64,000 bases of DNA from Tateyamaria omphalii (GCF_014651375.1 NZ_BMWT01000003.1:310001-374000), one strand, 5' to 3'; shown: positions 8,887-18,425, numbered from the stretch's first letter. Made by a program: numbers and translations. The notes: generated by a model not told the origin, from the letters alone.

Positions 8887-9869
8887 TGCAGCGCGAGACG
8901 GTTCTGAATACCCTTGTCTTTCTAGCGTTGCCTGCAGTCGCCGCAATCGCGCTTGTGCTGGACGAGCCGTTTACGATCACCCTTGCGACAAGGGCGGCAA
9001 TCCTTGCCCTCGCTGCTGTTGGACTGAACCTCGCCCTTGGTCTGGGTGGATTGGTCAGCCTTGGGCATGCAGTGTTCTTTGGGCTGGGCGGATATGCCAT
9101 GGGCATATTGGCGAGCCATGCGCAAAGCTATGCGCCGCTGGACCTTGGTCTGTTCGTGATCGAGGGTACCAAGTCCATGCCGGTGATCTGGCTGACAGCA
9201 GTCGTTGTGAGTGCGCTCGCGGCATTGCTGATCGGTCTGCTGGCCCTGCGCACGGCGGGTGTTTACTTCATCATGATCACGCTCGCCTTTGGGCAGATGT
9301 TTTACTACTTCACCATTTCCTGGCCTGCCTATGGCGGCGAGGACGGGTTGAGCATCTATGTGCGCAACAGCTTTCCCGGCCTCAACACGCTTGATCCAAT
9401 CCAGTTCTTTGGTCTCGTGTTCGCTGTTCTGGCCATTGTGCTGTTCATCATGGGGCGGATCGAGCGGTCGGCCTTTGGCCTTGCCCTTGGAACTGCCCGA
9501 CAGAATGCAGCGCGGGTGGAGACCGTGGGTCTCAGCCCGTTTCACCTGCGCCTCGTGGCTTTTGTCATCTCGGGTGCAGTGACGGGGCTGGCGGGGGCAC
9601 TGTTTGCTGACCTCAACCGTTTTGTGTCGCCGACCATGTTCAGCTGGCAGATGTCGGGCGAGTTCATCGTTTTCATTGTTCTGGGCGGTATTGGCCGGTT
9701 GTTCGGGCCGGTGGTGGGGGCCTGTCTGTTCGTGTTGCTGGAGCATCTGCTGAGCGGGGTCAGTGAGTTCTGGTTGATCTATCTCGGCGCCATCCTGCTT
9801 TTTGTGGTGCTCTTTGCGCGGGGCGGTGTCATCGGAGCCTTGGTTGGGCGCGGAGGTCACCATGGCTGA
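8883..9869 (+). CDS. HAAT ABC transporter permease, LivM type
   Basis: A 328-residue second permease of the heterodimer. AAILALAAVGLNLALGLGGL and SLGHAVFFGLGGYAMGI near residues 35-75, RTAGVYFIMITLAFGQMFYY near 120 and LGGIGRLFGPVVGA near 265 are LivM-type. Two in-frame ATGs (8883, 8886) could start it. It overlaps both neighbours by a few bases, so translation is coupled. Confidence 0.94.
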   Translation: MMQRETVLNTLVFLALPAVAAIALVLDEPFTITLATRAAILALAAVGLNLALGLGGLVSLGHAVFFGLGGYAMGILASHAQSYAPLDLGLFVIEGTKSMPVIWLTAVVVSALAALLIGLLALRTAGVYFIMITLAFGQMFYYFTISWPAYGGEDGLSIYVRNSFPGLNTLDPIQFFGLVFAVLAIVLFIMGRIERSAFGLALGTARQNAARVETVGLSPFHLRLVAFVISGAVTGLAGALFADLNRFVSPTMFSWQMSGEFIVFIVLGGIGRLFGPVVGACLFVLLEHLLSGVSEFWLIYLGAILLFVVLFARGGVIGALVGRGGHHG

Positions 9870-10617
9870 TCCGTTGCTGGAAATTCAGGCGGTGTCCAAG
9901 TCATTTGGGGCCTTGCGTGCGACAGACGATGTATCCCTGACCCTGTTGCCGGGAGAGATTCATGCTCTGATTGGGCCCAATGGCGCGGGCAAATCAACTT
10001 TGATCCAGCAAGTGGCGGGGGCGCTGGTGCCGGATACGGGCCGTATCCTCTTTGACGGGCGTGATGTAACGGCCCTCGGGACAGCAGAGCGTGCCCAGGC
10101 AGGTCTTGGCCGTACTTTTCAGATCAGCGCGCTCGCCATGGAGAATTCGGTGTTGCAGAACGCTGTTCTGGGTGCTGTTGGCGCGTCGCGCCGCGTGTGG
10201 CGTTTTGCACGATCAGTGATGCGGGACAGCGACGTGCGCAGCCATGCCGAGGCGGCTTTGAACCGTGTTGGGTTGTCTGACGTGGCGAACATGCGTGTCG
10301 GGGAATTGAGCCATGGGCAGCGCCGTTTGCTTGAAGTTGCAGTCGCGCTGACGCTGCGCCCCAAGGTGTTTCTGATGGATGAACCGATGGCGGGGCTGGG
10401 GGCCGAAGGGTCTGCCCGGATGACTGGGTTTCTGGATGGCTTGCGCAGCGAAGCGCCCATTTTGCTGGTTGAGCATGATATGGATGCCGTCTTTGCCCTC
10501 GCCGATCGCATTTCGGTTCTTGTGTCGGGCAGGGTGATCGCAACGGGCACACCCGCTGATATCCGCAGCAATGCCGAAGTGCGCACGGCTTATCTGGGTG
10601 AAGAGGGCTTATCATGA
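9862..10617 (+). CDS. HAAT ABC transporter ATP-binding protein, LivG type
   Basis: A 251-residue ATPase. Walker A GPNGAGKST near residue 39, a Q-loop in GRTFQIS, signature LSHGQRRLLEVA (variant of LSGGQ), Walker B VFLMDEP and the switch histidine in LLVEHDMD. Short extra segments between Walker A and signature are typical of LivG. The start at 9862 is chosen because GGAGGTCACC precedes it; a longer upstream frame overlaps livM deeply. Confidence 0.94.
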   Translation: MADPLLEIQAVSKSFGALRATDDVSLTLLPGEIHALIGPNGAGKSTLIQQVAGALVPDTGRILFDGRDVTALGTAERAQAGLGRTFQISALAMENSVLQNAVLGAVGASRRVWRFARSVMRDSDVRSHAEAALNRVGLSDVANMRVGELSHGQRRLLEVAVALTLRPKVFLMDEPMAGLGAEGSARMTGFLDGLRSEAPILLVEHDMDAVFALADRISVLVSGRVIATGTPADIRSNAEVRTAYLGEEGLS

Positions 10618-11303
10618 CCCTTCTGAGCCTGGATAGCATCGAAGCGGCCTATGGTGCAGCGCAGGCTCTGTTTGGGGTTGATTTGTCTGTGGAGGAGGGC
10701 GAGGTGCTGGCCCTTATGGGCCGCAATGGCATGGGCAAGTCCACGACGATCCGTGTGATTTGTCGCTTGATGAAACACTCCGCAGGGGCGGTGCAGTTTA
10801 ATGGGCAGGACATGGCCCGCGTTCCGTCGCATTTGGCCGCCCGTGCGGGGCTGGGACTGGTGCCCGAAGGGCGGCGCGTCTTTGCCCGGTTGACGGTGCG
10901 GGAAAATCTGATCGCTGCTGCCCGTCCTGGGCCGTGGGACTTGCGCAAGGTGACGTGCCTGTTCCCGCGGCTGGCGGAACGGTCGGGCCAGCTGGCGGGT
11001 CATCTTTCGGGCGGCGAGCAACAGATGCTGGCCATCGGGCGCGCCCTGATGACCAATCCCCGTTTGATGCTTCTGGACGAAGCCACCGAAGGTTTGGCCC
11101 CGGTTGTGCGGCAAGAGATTTGGATCGCCCTTGATGCTGTGCGCCGCGACAGCGGGCTTTCACTGCTGGTTGTCGACAAATCTTTGGCCGAACTGGGGCG
11201 TGTCGCAGATCGTGCTGTGATCCTGGAGCGTGGCCGCTCGGTTTGGAGCGGGCCGATGGCGGATGTGTCCGGCGATATTGCAAACACGTATCTTGGTGTT
11301 TGA
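10614..11303 (+). CDS. HAAT ABC transporter ATP-binding protein, LivF type
   Basis: A 229-residue ATPase with Walker A GRNGMGKST, the LivF hallmark GLVPEGRRVFARLTV, signature LSGGEQQML and Walker B LMLLDEATEGLAP. One oddity: the usual switch region IVEQN is VVDKSLAEL, so the conserved Glu and Asn are replaced. LivF subunits normally lack the switch His, so this may be tolerated. It completes the importer and starts in an ATGA overlap with the LivG-type gene. Confidence 0.93.
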   Translation: MTLLSLDSIEAAYGAAQALFGVDLSVEEGEVLALMGRNGMGKSTTIRVICRLMKHSAGAVQFNGQDMARVPSHLAARAGLGLVPEGRRVFARLTVRENLIAAARPGPWDLRKVTCLFPRLAERSGQLAGHLSGGEQQMLAIGRALMTNPRLMLLDEATEGLAPVVRQEIWIALDAVRRDSGLSLLVVDKSLAELGRVADRAVILERGRSVWSGPMADVSGDIANTYLGV

Positions 11304-11304
11304 A

Positions 11305-11327
11305 CCGGGCATCGCGGATGCCCCGGT
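11305..11327 (+). terminator. Possible stem-loop between convergent genes
   Basis: CCGGGCATC pairs with GATGCCCCGG around GCGG, with one bulge, one base after the livF stop and just before the end of the convergent photolyase-like gene. It has no T-run, so it is only a possible transcription end. Confidence 0.4.
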
Positions 11328-11331
11328 CCGG

Positions 11332-12570
11332 CTAGATGAGCCCCTCCACCGTATGCACGCCGCGCAGCCCTGCCAAAAGGGTCGGGATCTTGTCTTTGAA
11401 TCGAAAAAAACCATGTGTCGCATTGGGCCACGCAGCACTGTCATAGGTACGCCGCAGCCTGTAAAGCGGCGGGGTATCCTTGGTTGCTGCAAAGCGCGCC
11501 AAGACATCCGCCGCGGGTCCGACTGGTGCATAGGCGGCCACAACCTGTTCCAATCCGGCCTCTTTCGCCCATGAGGCGATTGCCTCTGCTGTCGGCGCGG
11601 GCTGCGAAATGATACCGAGGTGTGGACGGAAACGGTCTGCTGCATCCTGTGTTGCGACTGTCGCAAAGTCCATCACATGGCTTGATACCGTCAAAGGGGA
11701 AAGGCCGGACCGTGTTGTTATGATCGCAGTGGCCGTTGGGGTGATGCCACGATCCAGAATGAAGCCTGGGCTCAGATCGTCATCGTGTAGGATCAGACCG
11801 GTTCTGGTCGCTTCGCTCGGCAGATCAAGGTCCGTCAGCGGAACCGGATCGGGTTTCGGTGGCCCGGACAGAGCAGAGGCATCTCCTGCCAGTTGCCATT
11901 TCGGGGCAAAGCGGCCTTCGGTATATTTTGAGACGTTCGATGTGCGGGCCAGATAGGTTTTCCCCGGCGTTTGAATGCCTGCCACCCAGCGCCAACTGAG
12001 CGTGTTCGAAGCGGGGTCTCCGTCCAGCAGATGCCGAAGGAAGAAGTCAGCGCCAAGTTCCCATGGCAAACGCAGGGTGAATATCCAGATCGAGGCAAAC
12101 CACATGCGCGCGTGGTTGTGCATATATCCTGTTTCGACAAGTTCTTGTGCCCACGCATTAAAGCAGTCGATGTCCGTTTCGCCTTTGCAGGCCGCCTCCC
12201 ATCTGTCGCGCAATCCGGATTGTGTCTGAACGTCATCAAGCGCCGCCTTGAGGGCCGTTTTGTATTGGCCCCAAACCGCCGGGCACATTTCCAGCCACCC
12301 TTTCCAATAGGTGCGCCAGTACACCTCTTGAATGAATTTTGCGGCCGATTTTTGGCTGTGGCGCACCAGCGTTGCTTCCAGAACCTCGGCTTCGGTCAAA
12401 AGGCGCGCACGGATATAGGGAGACAACGTAGACACGCCGCTGTGTCCGTCGCGGCCAAGATCATAGTTTCGGCGCGCGGCATAGTCCCGCCCTGCGCAAG
12501 GAACAAACCTGTTCAAGCGCTCAAGTGCTGCGATGCGGGTCGGGGGAAATCGTGTCAGGGCTTCGGTCAT
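11332..12570 (-). CDS. Photolyase/cryptochrome-like FAD protein with unusual domain order
   Basis: A 412-residue protein. From the N-terminus it reads as the helical FAD-binding domain of DNA photolyases: [56 protein letters not shown] and the core [20 protein letters not shown]. The Rossmann antenna domain that normally comes first is missing from the N-terminus, while the last ~170 residues (from about residue 240, ending [20 protein letters not shown]) look alpha/beta and may be that domain moved to the C-terminus. The start at 12570 is the first ATG before recognisable sequence but lacks a good ribosome-binding site. Repair or photosensory role is undecided. It is divergent from clpP. Confidence 0.85.
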   Translation of the reverse strand: MTEALTRFPPTRIAALERLNRFVPCAGRDYAARRNYDLGRDGHSGVSTLSPYIRARLLTEAEVLEATLVRHSQKSAAKFIQEVYWRTYWKGWLEMCPAVWGQYKTALKAALDDVQTQSGLRDRWEAACKGETDIDCFNAWAQELVETGYMHNHARMWFASIWIFTLRLPWELGADFFLRHLLDGDPASNTLSWRWVAGIQTPGKTYLARTSNVSKYTEGRFAPKWQLAGDASALSGPPKPDPVPLTDLDLPSEATRTGLILHDDDLSPGFILDRGITPTATAIITTRSGLSPLTVSSHVMDFATVATQDAADRFRPHLGIISQPAPTAEAIASWAKEAGLEQVVAAYAPVGPAADVLARFAATKDTPPLYRLRRTYDSAAWPNATHGFFRFKDKIPTLLAGLRGVHTVEGLI

Positions 12571-12703
12571 GGAGGCCCAGCTAGGTGACGATGTGACCGC
12601 TTCAAGCGTCCGCGTGCCCTTGCAGCCCCCGAAAGCCGATACTAAGACTCGGGTAACTTCTCTGCGGGTATGGTCTCGCGGAAGTCTGACGAGGCAGAAT
12701 ATT

Positions 12704-13342
12704 ATGCGCGATCCCATCGACCAATACGCAAACTTCACGAACAACTTGGTGCCCATGGTGGTTGAACAAACCAGCCGGGGCGAGCGGGCCTATGACATCT
12801 TTTCGCGCCTCCTGAAGGAGCGGATCGTGTTCATCAACGGCCCGATCCACAGCGGGATGAGCCACCTTATCGTGGCCCAGCTTTTGCACCTTGAAGCGGA
12901 AAACCCGTCCAAGGAAATCAGCATGTACATCAACTCGCCCGGTGGCGAGGTCACGGCCGGTTTCTCGATCTACGACACGATGCAGTACATCAAACCCAAG
13001 GTGTCGACATTGATCTGCGGCATGGCGGCGTCCATGGGGTCAGCCATTGCCATCGGCGGTGAGCCTGGCATGCGTTTTGCGCTGCCAAATTCGGAAGTCA
13101 TGGTGCACCAACCGTCGGGCGGGTCTCAGGGTATGGCGGCTGACATCCTGATCTCGGCGCGCCATATCGAACGCACGCGCGAGCGTATGTACCAGATGTA
13201 TATGAAGCATTCCGGCCAGGACTATGAAACGGTTCAAAAGGCGCTGGACCGCGATACATGGATGACCCCGGAAGAAGCCAAGGATTGGGGGCATATCGAC
13301 GAGATCGTCGAAGAGCGCAGCAAGTCTGGCGACGATGATTGA
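12704..13342 (+). CDS. clpP: ATP-dependent Clp protease proteolytic subunit
   Basis: A 212-residue serine peptidase subunit that forms tetradecameric rings and degrades proteins unfolded by ClpX or Clp[21 protein letters not shown] precedes catalytic Ser110 in GMAASMGSA and catalytic His135 in VMVHQPSGG. Start ATG 12704 gives the normal alphaproteobacterial N-terminus and has GAGG upstream; a longer frame runs back into the divergent gene. clpX follows after 165 bases. Confidence 0.97.
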   Translation: MRDPIDQYANFTNNLVPMVVEQTSRGERAYDIFSRLLKERIVFINGPIHSGMSHLIVAQLLHLEAENPSKEISMYINSPGGEVTAGFSIYDTMQYIKPKVSTLICGMAASMGSAIAIGGEPGMRFALPNSEVMVHQPSGGSQGMAADILISARHIERTRERMYQMYMKHSGQDYETVQKALDRDTWMTPEEAKDWGHIDEIVEERSKSGDDD

Positions 13343-13352
13343 TTGATCAAGT

Positions 13353-13394
13353 GATCGCGCACCTCACAAGGTGCGTGATCTGACCGCGAGGTCA
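13353..13394 (+). promoter_or_regulatory. Tandem stem-loops between clpP and clpX
   Basis: A 12-bp stem (13353-13364 with 13369-13380, one G-U pair) is followed at once by a five-bp hairpin TGACC-GCGA-GGTCA. No T-run follows beyond scattered bases. It may terminate part of the clpP transcript or stabilise it, allowing separate clpX expression. Confidence 0.55.
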
Positions 13395-13507
13395 GGTAAA
13401 AAGACGATTGTGGACCCCGCGGGCCTGTCCTAAGCTGACGGTCAACGCGGGGCGCGCCGGAGATTTCCGGCACCTGGATTGGCGGCATCTGCCGGGAAGG
13501 ACGCGAC

Positions 13508-14773
13508 ATGGCCACGAACTCGGGCGGCGACAGCAAGAATACCCTCTACTGCAGCTTCTGCGGGAAGAGCCAGCATGAGGTCCGCAAGCTGATTGCGGGA
13601 CCAACAGTTTTCATCTGTGATGAATGTGTCGAGTTGTGCATGGACATCATTCGGGAAGAGACGAAGGCGTCGGGCCTGAAATCCACCGATGGCGTGCCGA
13701 CACCCAAGGACATTTGCGAAGTTCTGGACGACTACGTGATCGGTCAGGCCATGGCCAAGCGCGTGTTGTCGGTGGCCGTGCACAACCACTACAAGCGCCT
13801 GAACCACGCCCAGAAGGGCGGGGATATCGAACTGGCGAAATCCAACATCCTGCTGATCGGTCCCACTGGCTGCGGTAAGACACTATTGGCCCAGACACTG
13901 GCGCGCATTCTGGACGTGCCGTTCACGATGGCGGACGCAACCACGCTGACCGAGGCTGGATATGTGGGTGAGGATGTCGAAAACATCATCCTCAAACTGC
14001 TTCAAGCATCTGAATACAATGTCGAACGCGCACAGCGCGGCATCGTCTATATCGACGAGGTCGACAAGATCACGCGCAAGTCCGAAAATCCGTCGATCAC
14101 CCGTGACGTGTCGGGTGAGGGCGTTCAGCAGGCTCTGCTGAAACTTATGGAAGGTACTGTTGCCTCTGTTCCGCCACAGGGCGGGCGCAAGCACCCACAG
14201 CAGGAATTCCTGCAGGTCGACACCACGAACATCCTGTTCATCTGCGGCGGCGCCTTCGCGGGCCTCGACAAGATCATCGCTCAACGCGGTAAGGGCTCGG
14301 CCATGGGCTTTGGCGCTGATGTTCGTGACAATGACGAACGCGGCGTGGGCGAGATTTTCACCGATCTCGAACCTGAAGACTTGCTGAAATTTGGTCTGAT
14401 CCCTGAATTTGTTGGCCGCTTGCCAGTTTTGGCGACCCTCGAAGATCTGGATGAAGACGCTCTTGTCACTATCCTGACCCAGCCCAAGAACGCTTTGGTC
14501 AAGCAGTACCAACGCCTTTTCGAGTTGGAGGATACCACGCTGACCTTCACCGAAGACGCTCTGAGTGCGATCGCCAAACGCGCCATTGAACGCAAGACCG
14601 GCGCGCGGGGTCTGAGGTCGATCCTCGAAGACATCCTGCTGGACACCATGTTCGAACTGCCAGGCCTCGAATCCGTGACAGAAGTTGTCGTGAACGAGGA
14701 AGCGGTGACATCTGACGCTGCACCACTCATGATCCATGCCGAGGCGGAAAAGGAACCGGCCTCCGCAAGTTGA
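13508..14773 (+). CDS. clpX: Clp protease ATP-binding subunit ClpX
   Basis: A 421-residue AAA+ unfoldase. The N-terminal C4 zinc finger ([11 protein letters not shown] ... [10 protein letters not shown]) is followed by Walker A GPTGCGKT near residue 119, Walker [11 protein letters not shown], the [20 protein letters not shown] segment and the ClpP-contact IGF-type loop, here [10 protein letters not shown] downstream. Length is standard. ClpX recognises tagged or specific substrates and feeds ClpP. Start ATG at 13508 follows GGAAGGACGCG. Confidence 0.97.
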   Translation: MATNSGGDSKNTLYCSFCGKSQHEVRKLIAGPTVFICDECVELCMDIIREETKASGLKSTDGVPTPKDICEVLDDYVIGQAMAKRVLSVAVHNHYKRLNHAQKGGDIELAKSNILLIGPTGCGKTLLAQTLARILDVPFTMADATTLTEAGYVGEDVENIILKLLQASEYNVERAQRGIVYIDEVDKITRKSENPSITRDVSGEGVQQALLKLMEGTVASVPPQGGRKHPQQEFLQVDTTNILFICGGAFAGLDKIIAQRGKGSAMGFGADVRDNDERGVGEIFTDLEPEDLLKFGLIPEFVGRLPVLATLEDLDEDALVTILTQPKNALVKQYQRLFELEDTTLTFTEDALSAIAKRAIERKTGARGLRSILEDILLDTMFELPGLESVTEVVVNEEAVTSDAAPLMIHAEAEKEPASAS

Positions 14774-14796
14774 TGTTGCCATAACGGTGCAAAAGT

Positions 14797-14824
14797 AAGG
14801 CGGGTTTCAAACCCGCCTTTTTTT
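14797..14824 (+). terminator. Intrinsic terminator after clpX
   Basis: A ten-base stem (AAGGCGGGTT/AACCCGCCTT) with a tiny loop, followed directly by a run of T. A standard Rho-independent terminator 24 bases after the clpX stop. Confidence 0.92.
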
Positions 14825-14898
14825 GGTGACCATTGTTCTGTGGCACCAGACCAGAACCGTAAGGCGCACTTGCATGTGCGCCATCAAGTGGGAGAAAA

Positions 14899-15267
14899 AT
14901 GGAAATTTCGCGTATTCATTCCGGTGGAGCGTTTGAGCCCAAGGTCGGCTATTGCCGCGCCGTTGTCGCTGGTGGCTGGATCCACGTGGCGGGGACCGTG
15001 GGGCAAGGCGATACCGTGACCGAGCAGTGCCAGAGTGCGCTGGACACGATACACGCCGCTTTGACCGAGGCTGGCGCAGATTGGAAAGATGTCGTGCGCG
15101 TCACTTACATGCTACCGGATCGGCACGAATTCGAGCCGTGCTGGCCCATTTTGAAAGACACTTTCGGTGCGCACCCTCCGGCGGCAACAATGATCGAATG
15201 CGGTTTGATCGATCCAAAATACAGGATCGAAATCGAAGTCACCGCTTTCGCGCCAAAACAGGGCTAG
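14899..15267 (+). CDS. RidA/YjgF family protein
   Basis: A 122-residue single-domain protein of the RidA superfamily, which includes enamine/imine deaminases and relatives of unknown activity. VAGTVGQGDTVTEQCQSALD, VVRVTYMLPDRHEFEPC and HPPAATMIECGLIDPKYRIE fit the family core, though the final IEIEVTAFA replaces the usual VEIDAVA, and the Arg of canonical RidA (xRxx) is not obvious. Its stop overlaps the convergent FkbM/GT61 gene within CTAG. Confidence 0.85.
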   Translation: MEISRIHSGGAFEPKVGYCRAVVAGGWIHVAGTVGQGDTVTEQCQSALDTIHAALTEAGADWKDVVRVTYMLPDRHEFEPCWPILKDTFGAHPPAATMIECGLIDPKYRIEIEVTAFAPKQG

Positions 15268-17054
15268 GCCGCCTTCTTGAAACGCTTCTTCAAAACGGCT
15301 TGAACGTCATCAGGGTCCAGCTCCTTCCAGGGTTTCCCTGGTGAAATTAACCCGGCCTCGACAAGGGAGGCTTGGATTTTTGCCATTTCAGGTTCTCCCA
15401 TAGCCATACGTCCGCGCGATGTGTCGGGATGATCCCACACGGATTTGAGGTGAGAGATGACAAACGGCGCGGTGCCTGTGAAGGATTCAATGTGCCGGGT
15501 GATCATTGTCGTTGCTTTTGATTTGCGGCGCGCAATCATGGCCACACGTTGGTCGGCAATACCGCAAAACGCCATCAGGTGCAGGGCTGAACCCTCGCAG
15601 GCAATCACGTGTTTCGCGGCCTTGTAGCGGGCGATCTGAGCAGGGATCGGATGCTGCTGTGGGTGGAAAATCTCGTACCCTTGGGCGCTCAGGTGCTGTT
15701 CGATCTGCTCTTCGCCAAGCAAACCACCGCGTTCCAGGGACAGTTTTGACCGCGAGATATACAGTCTTTCTCCACCATCTGCTGTGATGTCTTTGGCAAA
15801 GTTGTTTTCGCGATACTGTCGGAAGGACGCAGTCCCTGCGATGATCGCGCCCAAGCCAAAGCCCTGGCCGGGGACAATCAACTGCTCCACGCTATGCGGC
15901 GTGTCGATCACTTTGATCGGCACGTTGACCCCCAAGACGTCGAACATGTCGCGCTGGAACGATTTCAGTGACAGGGGGACACCGGTGCGTCTTGGGGTGA
16001 ACAATATCCCGTCGATATCGCCCTGAACGGTATCCAGCGCCCATAAGCGACCAAGAGATTCAGCGATGAAATGCGCGAAGTTTCGGTACAACACACCGCC
16101 CCAGATCCAGCGCCCTTTCAACGGCTCAGTTGTTTCGTTCAGAGGACCGAATGGCAAAGTGGTGCGGCCCCGATTTCGCCAATGCGCGGCCATGGGGACA
16201 TCATGGCCTTGGGCAGTTTGCACACCGGACAAGCTGATGAAACCATTTGTCTCGCTTGGTTTCACGATGGCGTTTTCGCATGTCTGCATCCGCTCAGACC
16301 AGCCCCCGGTCGGGTCCGGCCAACTGGCATCCGGGTGTGACCAGATTTCATCTCGTGTACAGGTCCAGACAAAGCGCGTGGACAGCTCATCATTCTTTGT
16401 AAAGTTTGCCTTGCGAAGGATCGCTTTGCATTCGCGTGTACCGGCTTTGCCATATGCGTCAGGGTGGAATTCCAACACAATGGCTCGAATACCGCGCAGG
16501 TTTGCATGGCGCAAAAGCTCGAGCTCGCCCCCTTCGATATCGATGATCAATACGTCGGGCCGAAAGCTGTTGATCACCTGGTCATAAGGCACGGTCTCGA
16601 CATCGACAGGTGTCGTGCGGCGCCGTTCATTCTGGATCAGGGATGACCCAAGGAAAGACGTGCGCAAATGGAAGGTGACATGATCCGGCTGATCTTCGCC
16701 TGCTGTGACAACCTGGTGGCGCACTTCCATCACGTCCTCAAGCCCGTTCAGACGATGCAGCGTCTTGATATGTGGGATAAGGTTCGGGTTCGCTTCAAAC
16801 GACAGAACGGCGTCGGGGTGTGCATTCTTGGCAATGACGGCACCGACCACGCCAAGGCCGGCACCCAGCTCAAGCACACGATCGCCAGGTTGGACAACGT
16901 CCAATGCGCCCTGAATCTCTTCACCCTCGTAACGCCCTTCATTCATGCGGCGTATGCGGGTTTCGTTCAGGAACGGGGATGCGGGGACATGCACCCCAAA
17001 ACATGTGGCCGCGATCTCTGCGGATGGATCATTCGCGTCGATGCTGTCCTTCAT
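15264..17054 (-). CDS. FkbM methyltransferase / glycosyltransferase-61 fusion
   Basis: A 596-residue protein with two domains. Residues ~45-225 are an FkbM-type SAM methyltransferase: RVLELGAGLGVVGAV as the SAM loop, VLSFEANPNLIPHI, and DVLIIDIEGGELELLRHAN. Residues ~290-530 resemble DUF563/GT61 glycosyltransferases: RNFAHFIAESLGRLWAL, ERLYISRSKLSLERGGLL and CEGSALHLMAFC. Similar fusions make or decorate surface polysaccharides. No signal peptide is seen. It stands alone, and its stop overlaps the RidA gene by four bases in convergent orientation. Confidence 0.82.
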   Translation of the reverse strand: MKDSIDANDPSAEIAATCFGVHVPASPFLNETRIRRMNEGRYEGEEIQGALDVVQPGDRVLELGAGLGVVGAVIAKNAHPDAVLSFEANPNLIPHIKTLHRLNGLEDVMEVRHQVVTAGEDQPDHVTFHLRTSFLGSSLIQNERRRTTPVDVETVPYDQVINSFRPDVLIIDIEGGELELLRHANLRGIRAIVLEFHPDAYGKAGTRECKAILRKANFTKNDELSTRFVWTCTRDEIWSHPDASWPDPTGGWSERMQTCENAIVKPSETNGFISLSGVQTAQGHDVPMAAHWRNRGRTTLPFGPLNETTEPLKGRWIWGGVLYRNFAHFIAESLGRLWALDTVQGDIDGILFTPRRTGVPLSLKSFQRDMFDVLGVNVPIKVIDTPHSVEQLIVPGQGFGLGAIIAGTASFRQYRENNFAKDITADGGERLYISRSKLSLERGGLLGEEQIEQHLSAQGYEIFHPQQHPIPAQIARYKAAKHVIACEGSALHLMAFCGIADQRVAMIARRKSKATTMITRHIESFTGTAPFVISHLKSVWDHPDTSRGRMAMGEPEMAKIQASLVEAGLISPGKPWKELDPDDVQAVLKKRFKKAA

Positions 17055-17220
17055 GATGTGCCTCGGTTTATCATTTGTTAGGGTTTAACTACACGTCGGG
17101 GTAGTCACTGCCCACTAAAATTTGAGCGAGATTCCAGATGCTGTAGACCTGCGGCACGCGTGCCACTGGACCTCGGTGCACTATTGCGGCATAGACTTCT
17201 CCAAACGTCGGAGGCGAAGC

Positions 17221-17604
17221 ATGGGCATTCTCAACACGCTGTTGCGCACGGTGACTTGGTGGAACGGCCAAACGCTCAACACGCAACTCTTTACCGCCCG
17301 CAAAGGTGTAAAGGTTGGTGAAGATAGTCAGGGTAACGTCTTCTACAAAACACGGGATGATGCTCGCCGCTGGGTTATCTACAACGGTGAAGCAGAAGCC
17401 AGCCGTGTGGATCCTGAGTGGCACGGATGGCTGCACCGCACATGGGATGAGCCGCCCACCGACAAGCCCTTGAAGCGGAAGGATTGGGAAAAGCCGCACC
17501 AGCCGAACCTGACGGGCACAGCGATGGCCTATGCCCCGGCAGGTTCCATCCGGCGTGCCCAACCGGCTGATCGGTCCGACTACGAAGCGTGGACGCCTGA
17601 ATAG
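17221..17604 (+). CDS. NADH:ubiquinone oxidoreductase subunit NDUFA12
   Basis: A 127-residue homologue of the complex I accessory subunit NDUFA12/B17.2, present in alphaproteobacteria. [40 protein letters not shown] and [11 protein letters not shown] are signature sequences. The start at 17221 follows GGAGGCGAAGC; an upstream extension is not needed. It opens a compact rightward set with mlaD and DUF2155, an order I recall as common in Rhodobacterales. Confidence 0.94.
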   Translation: MGILNTLLRTVTWWNGQTLNTQLFTARKGVKVGEDSQGNVFYKTRDDARRWVIYNGEAEASRVDPEWHGWLHRTWDEPPTDKPLKRKDWEKPHQPNLTGTAMAYAPAGSIRRAQPADRSDYEAWTPE

Positions 17605-18057
17605 ATGGCTGAGAACACGACCGAGGTTCTGGTTGGCGGCGTTGTCATGGCAGCAGCCATTGGATTTGCAGTCTATGGCGCGCAGGTTGCGGGCTTGGGT
17701 AGCGCCAATGGGACTGCGTACCCTCTGACCGCCAGTTTTCGTAGCCTTGAAGGGGTGAGCGTTGGCACGGATGTGCGGCTTGCAGGCGTCAAGGTGGGTA
17801 CTGTGACAGACGTTGCCTTGAACCCCGAAACATACCGCGCCGACACGGTCGTGTCTGTGCGGTCCGATACCCAAATCCCCGATGACAGCGCCATTGTCAT
17901 CAGTTCGGAAGGACTGTTAGGGGGCAACTTTGTGGAAATCATGCCAGGCGGTTCACCGTTCTACTTCGAAGCAGGGGACGAGATTACCGATACCCAAGGC
18001 TCTGTGAGCCTGATTTCCCTTCTGCTCAAGTTCGTCTCTGGGGGTGAAAGCGAATGA
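17605..18057 (+). CDS. mlaD: Outer-membrane lipid asymmetry protein MlaD-like (MCE domain)
   Basis: A 150-residue inner-membrane-anchored periplasmic protein: one N-terminal transmembrane segment (VLVGGVVMAAAIGFAVYGAQ), then an MCE domain with LTASFRSLEGVSVGTDVRLA and GVKVGTVTDVAL. MlaD hexamers ferry phospholipids between inner and outer membranes with MlaFEB, which are not in this window. Its ATG abuts the NDUFA12 stop, and its TGA overlaps the start of the DUF2155 gene. Confidence 0.93.
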   Translation: MAENTTEVLVGGVVMAAAIGFAVYGAQVAGLGSANGTAYPLTASFRSLEGVSVGTDVRLAGVKVGTVTDVALNPETYRADTVVSVRSDTQIPDDSAIVISSEGLLGGNFVEIMPGGSPFYFEAGDEITDTQGSVSLISLLLKFVSGGESE

Positions 18058-18425
18058 TCCGGCGCGCCGCACAAGTTGCGGCGCTCGCGTTTGCGGTGCT
18101 GGGCACCGAGATCGCGGCGCAGGAACAAACGGAAACTGCAACGGGGGCAGTGCTGCGCGGATTGGACAAGTTCAGCGGTCAGGTTGTCGATATTCAGATG
18201 CAGGCAGGCCGGACGGTTCAGTTCGAACGGCTGAGCATCACTCTGACTGAATGCCGTTATCCTGCGGGTAACCCATCAGGCAACGCCTACGCTGGGGTAC
18301 AGATTACCGAGGCTGGGCGCGACGGCGTTGTTTTTTCAGGGTGGATGATTGCGTCAGCTCCGGCGTTGAACGCTATGGAACATCCGCGTTACGACGTCTG
18401 GGTTATACGCTGCACAACGTCGTAG
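18054..18425 (+). CDS. DUF2155 domain protein, secreted
   Basis: A 123-residue protein with an N-terminal signal peptide (cleavage after EIAA, about residue 22) and a DUF2155 core: VLRGLDKFSGQVVDIQMQAG, LTECRYPAGNPSGNAYA, VFSGWMIASAPALNAMEHPR, ending DVWVIRC. Two cysteines may pair. The family is periplasmic and of unknown function, usually beside aat and mlaD as here. Its 3' end overlaps the convergent aat gene by 37 bases. Confidence 0.88.
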   Translation: MIRRAAQVAALAFAVLGTEIAAQEQTETATGAVLRGLDKFSGQVVDIQMQAGRTVQFERLSITLTECRYPAGNPSGNAYAGVQITEAGRDGVVFSGWMIASAPALNAMEHPRYDVWVIRCTTS

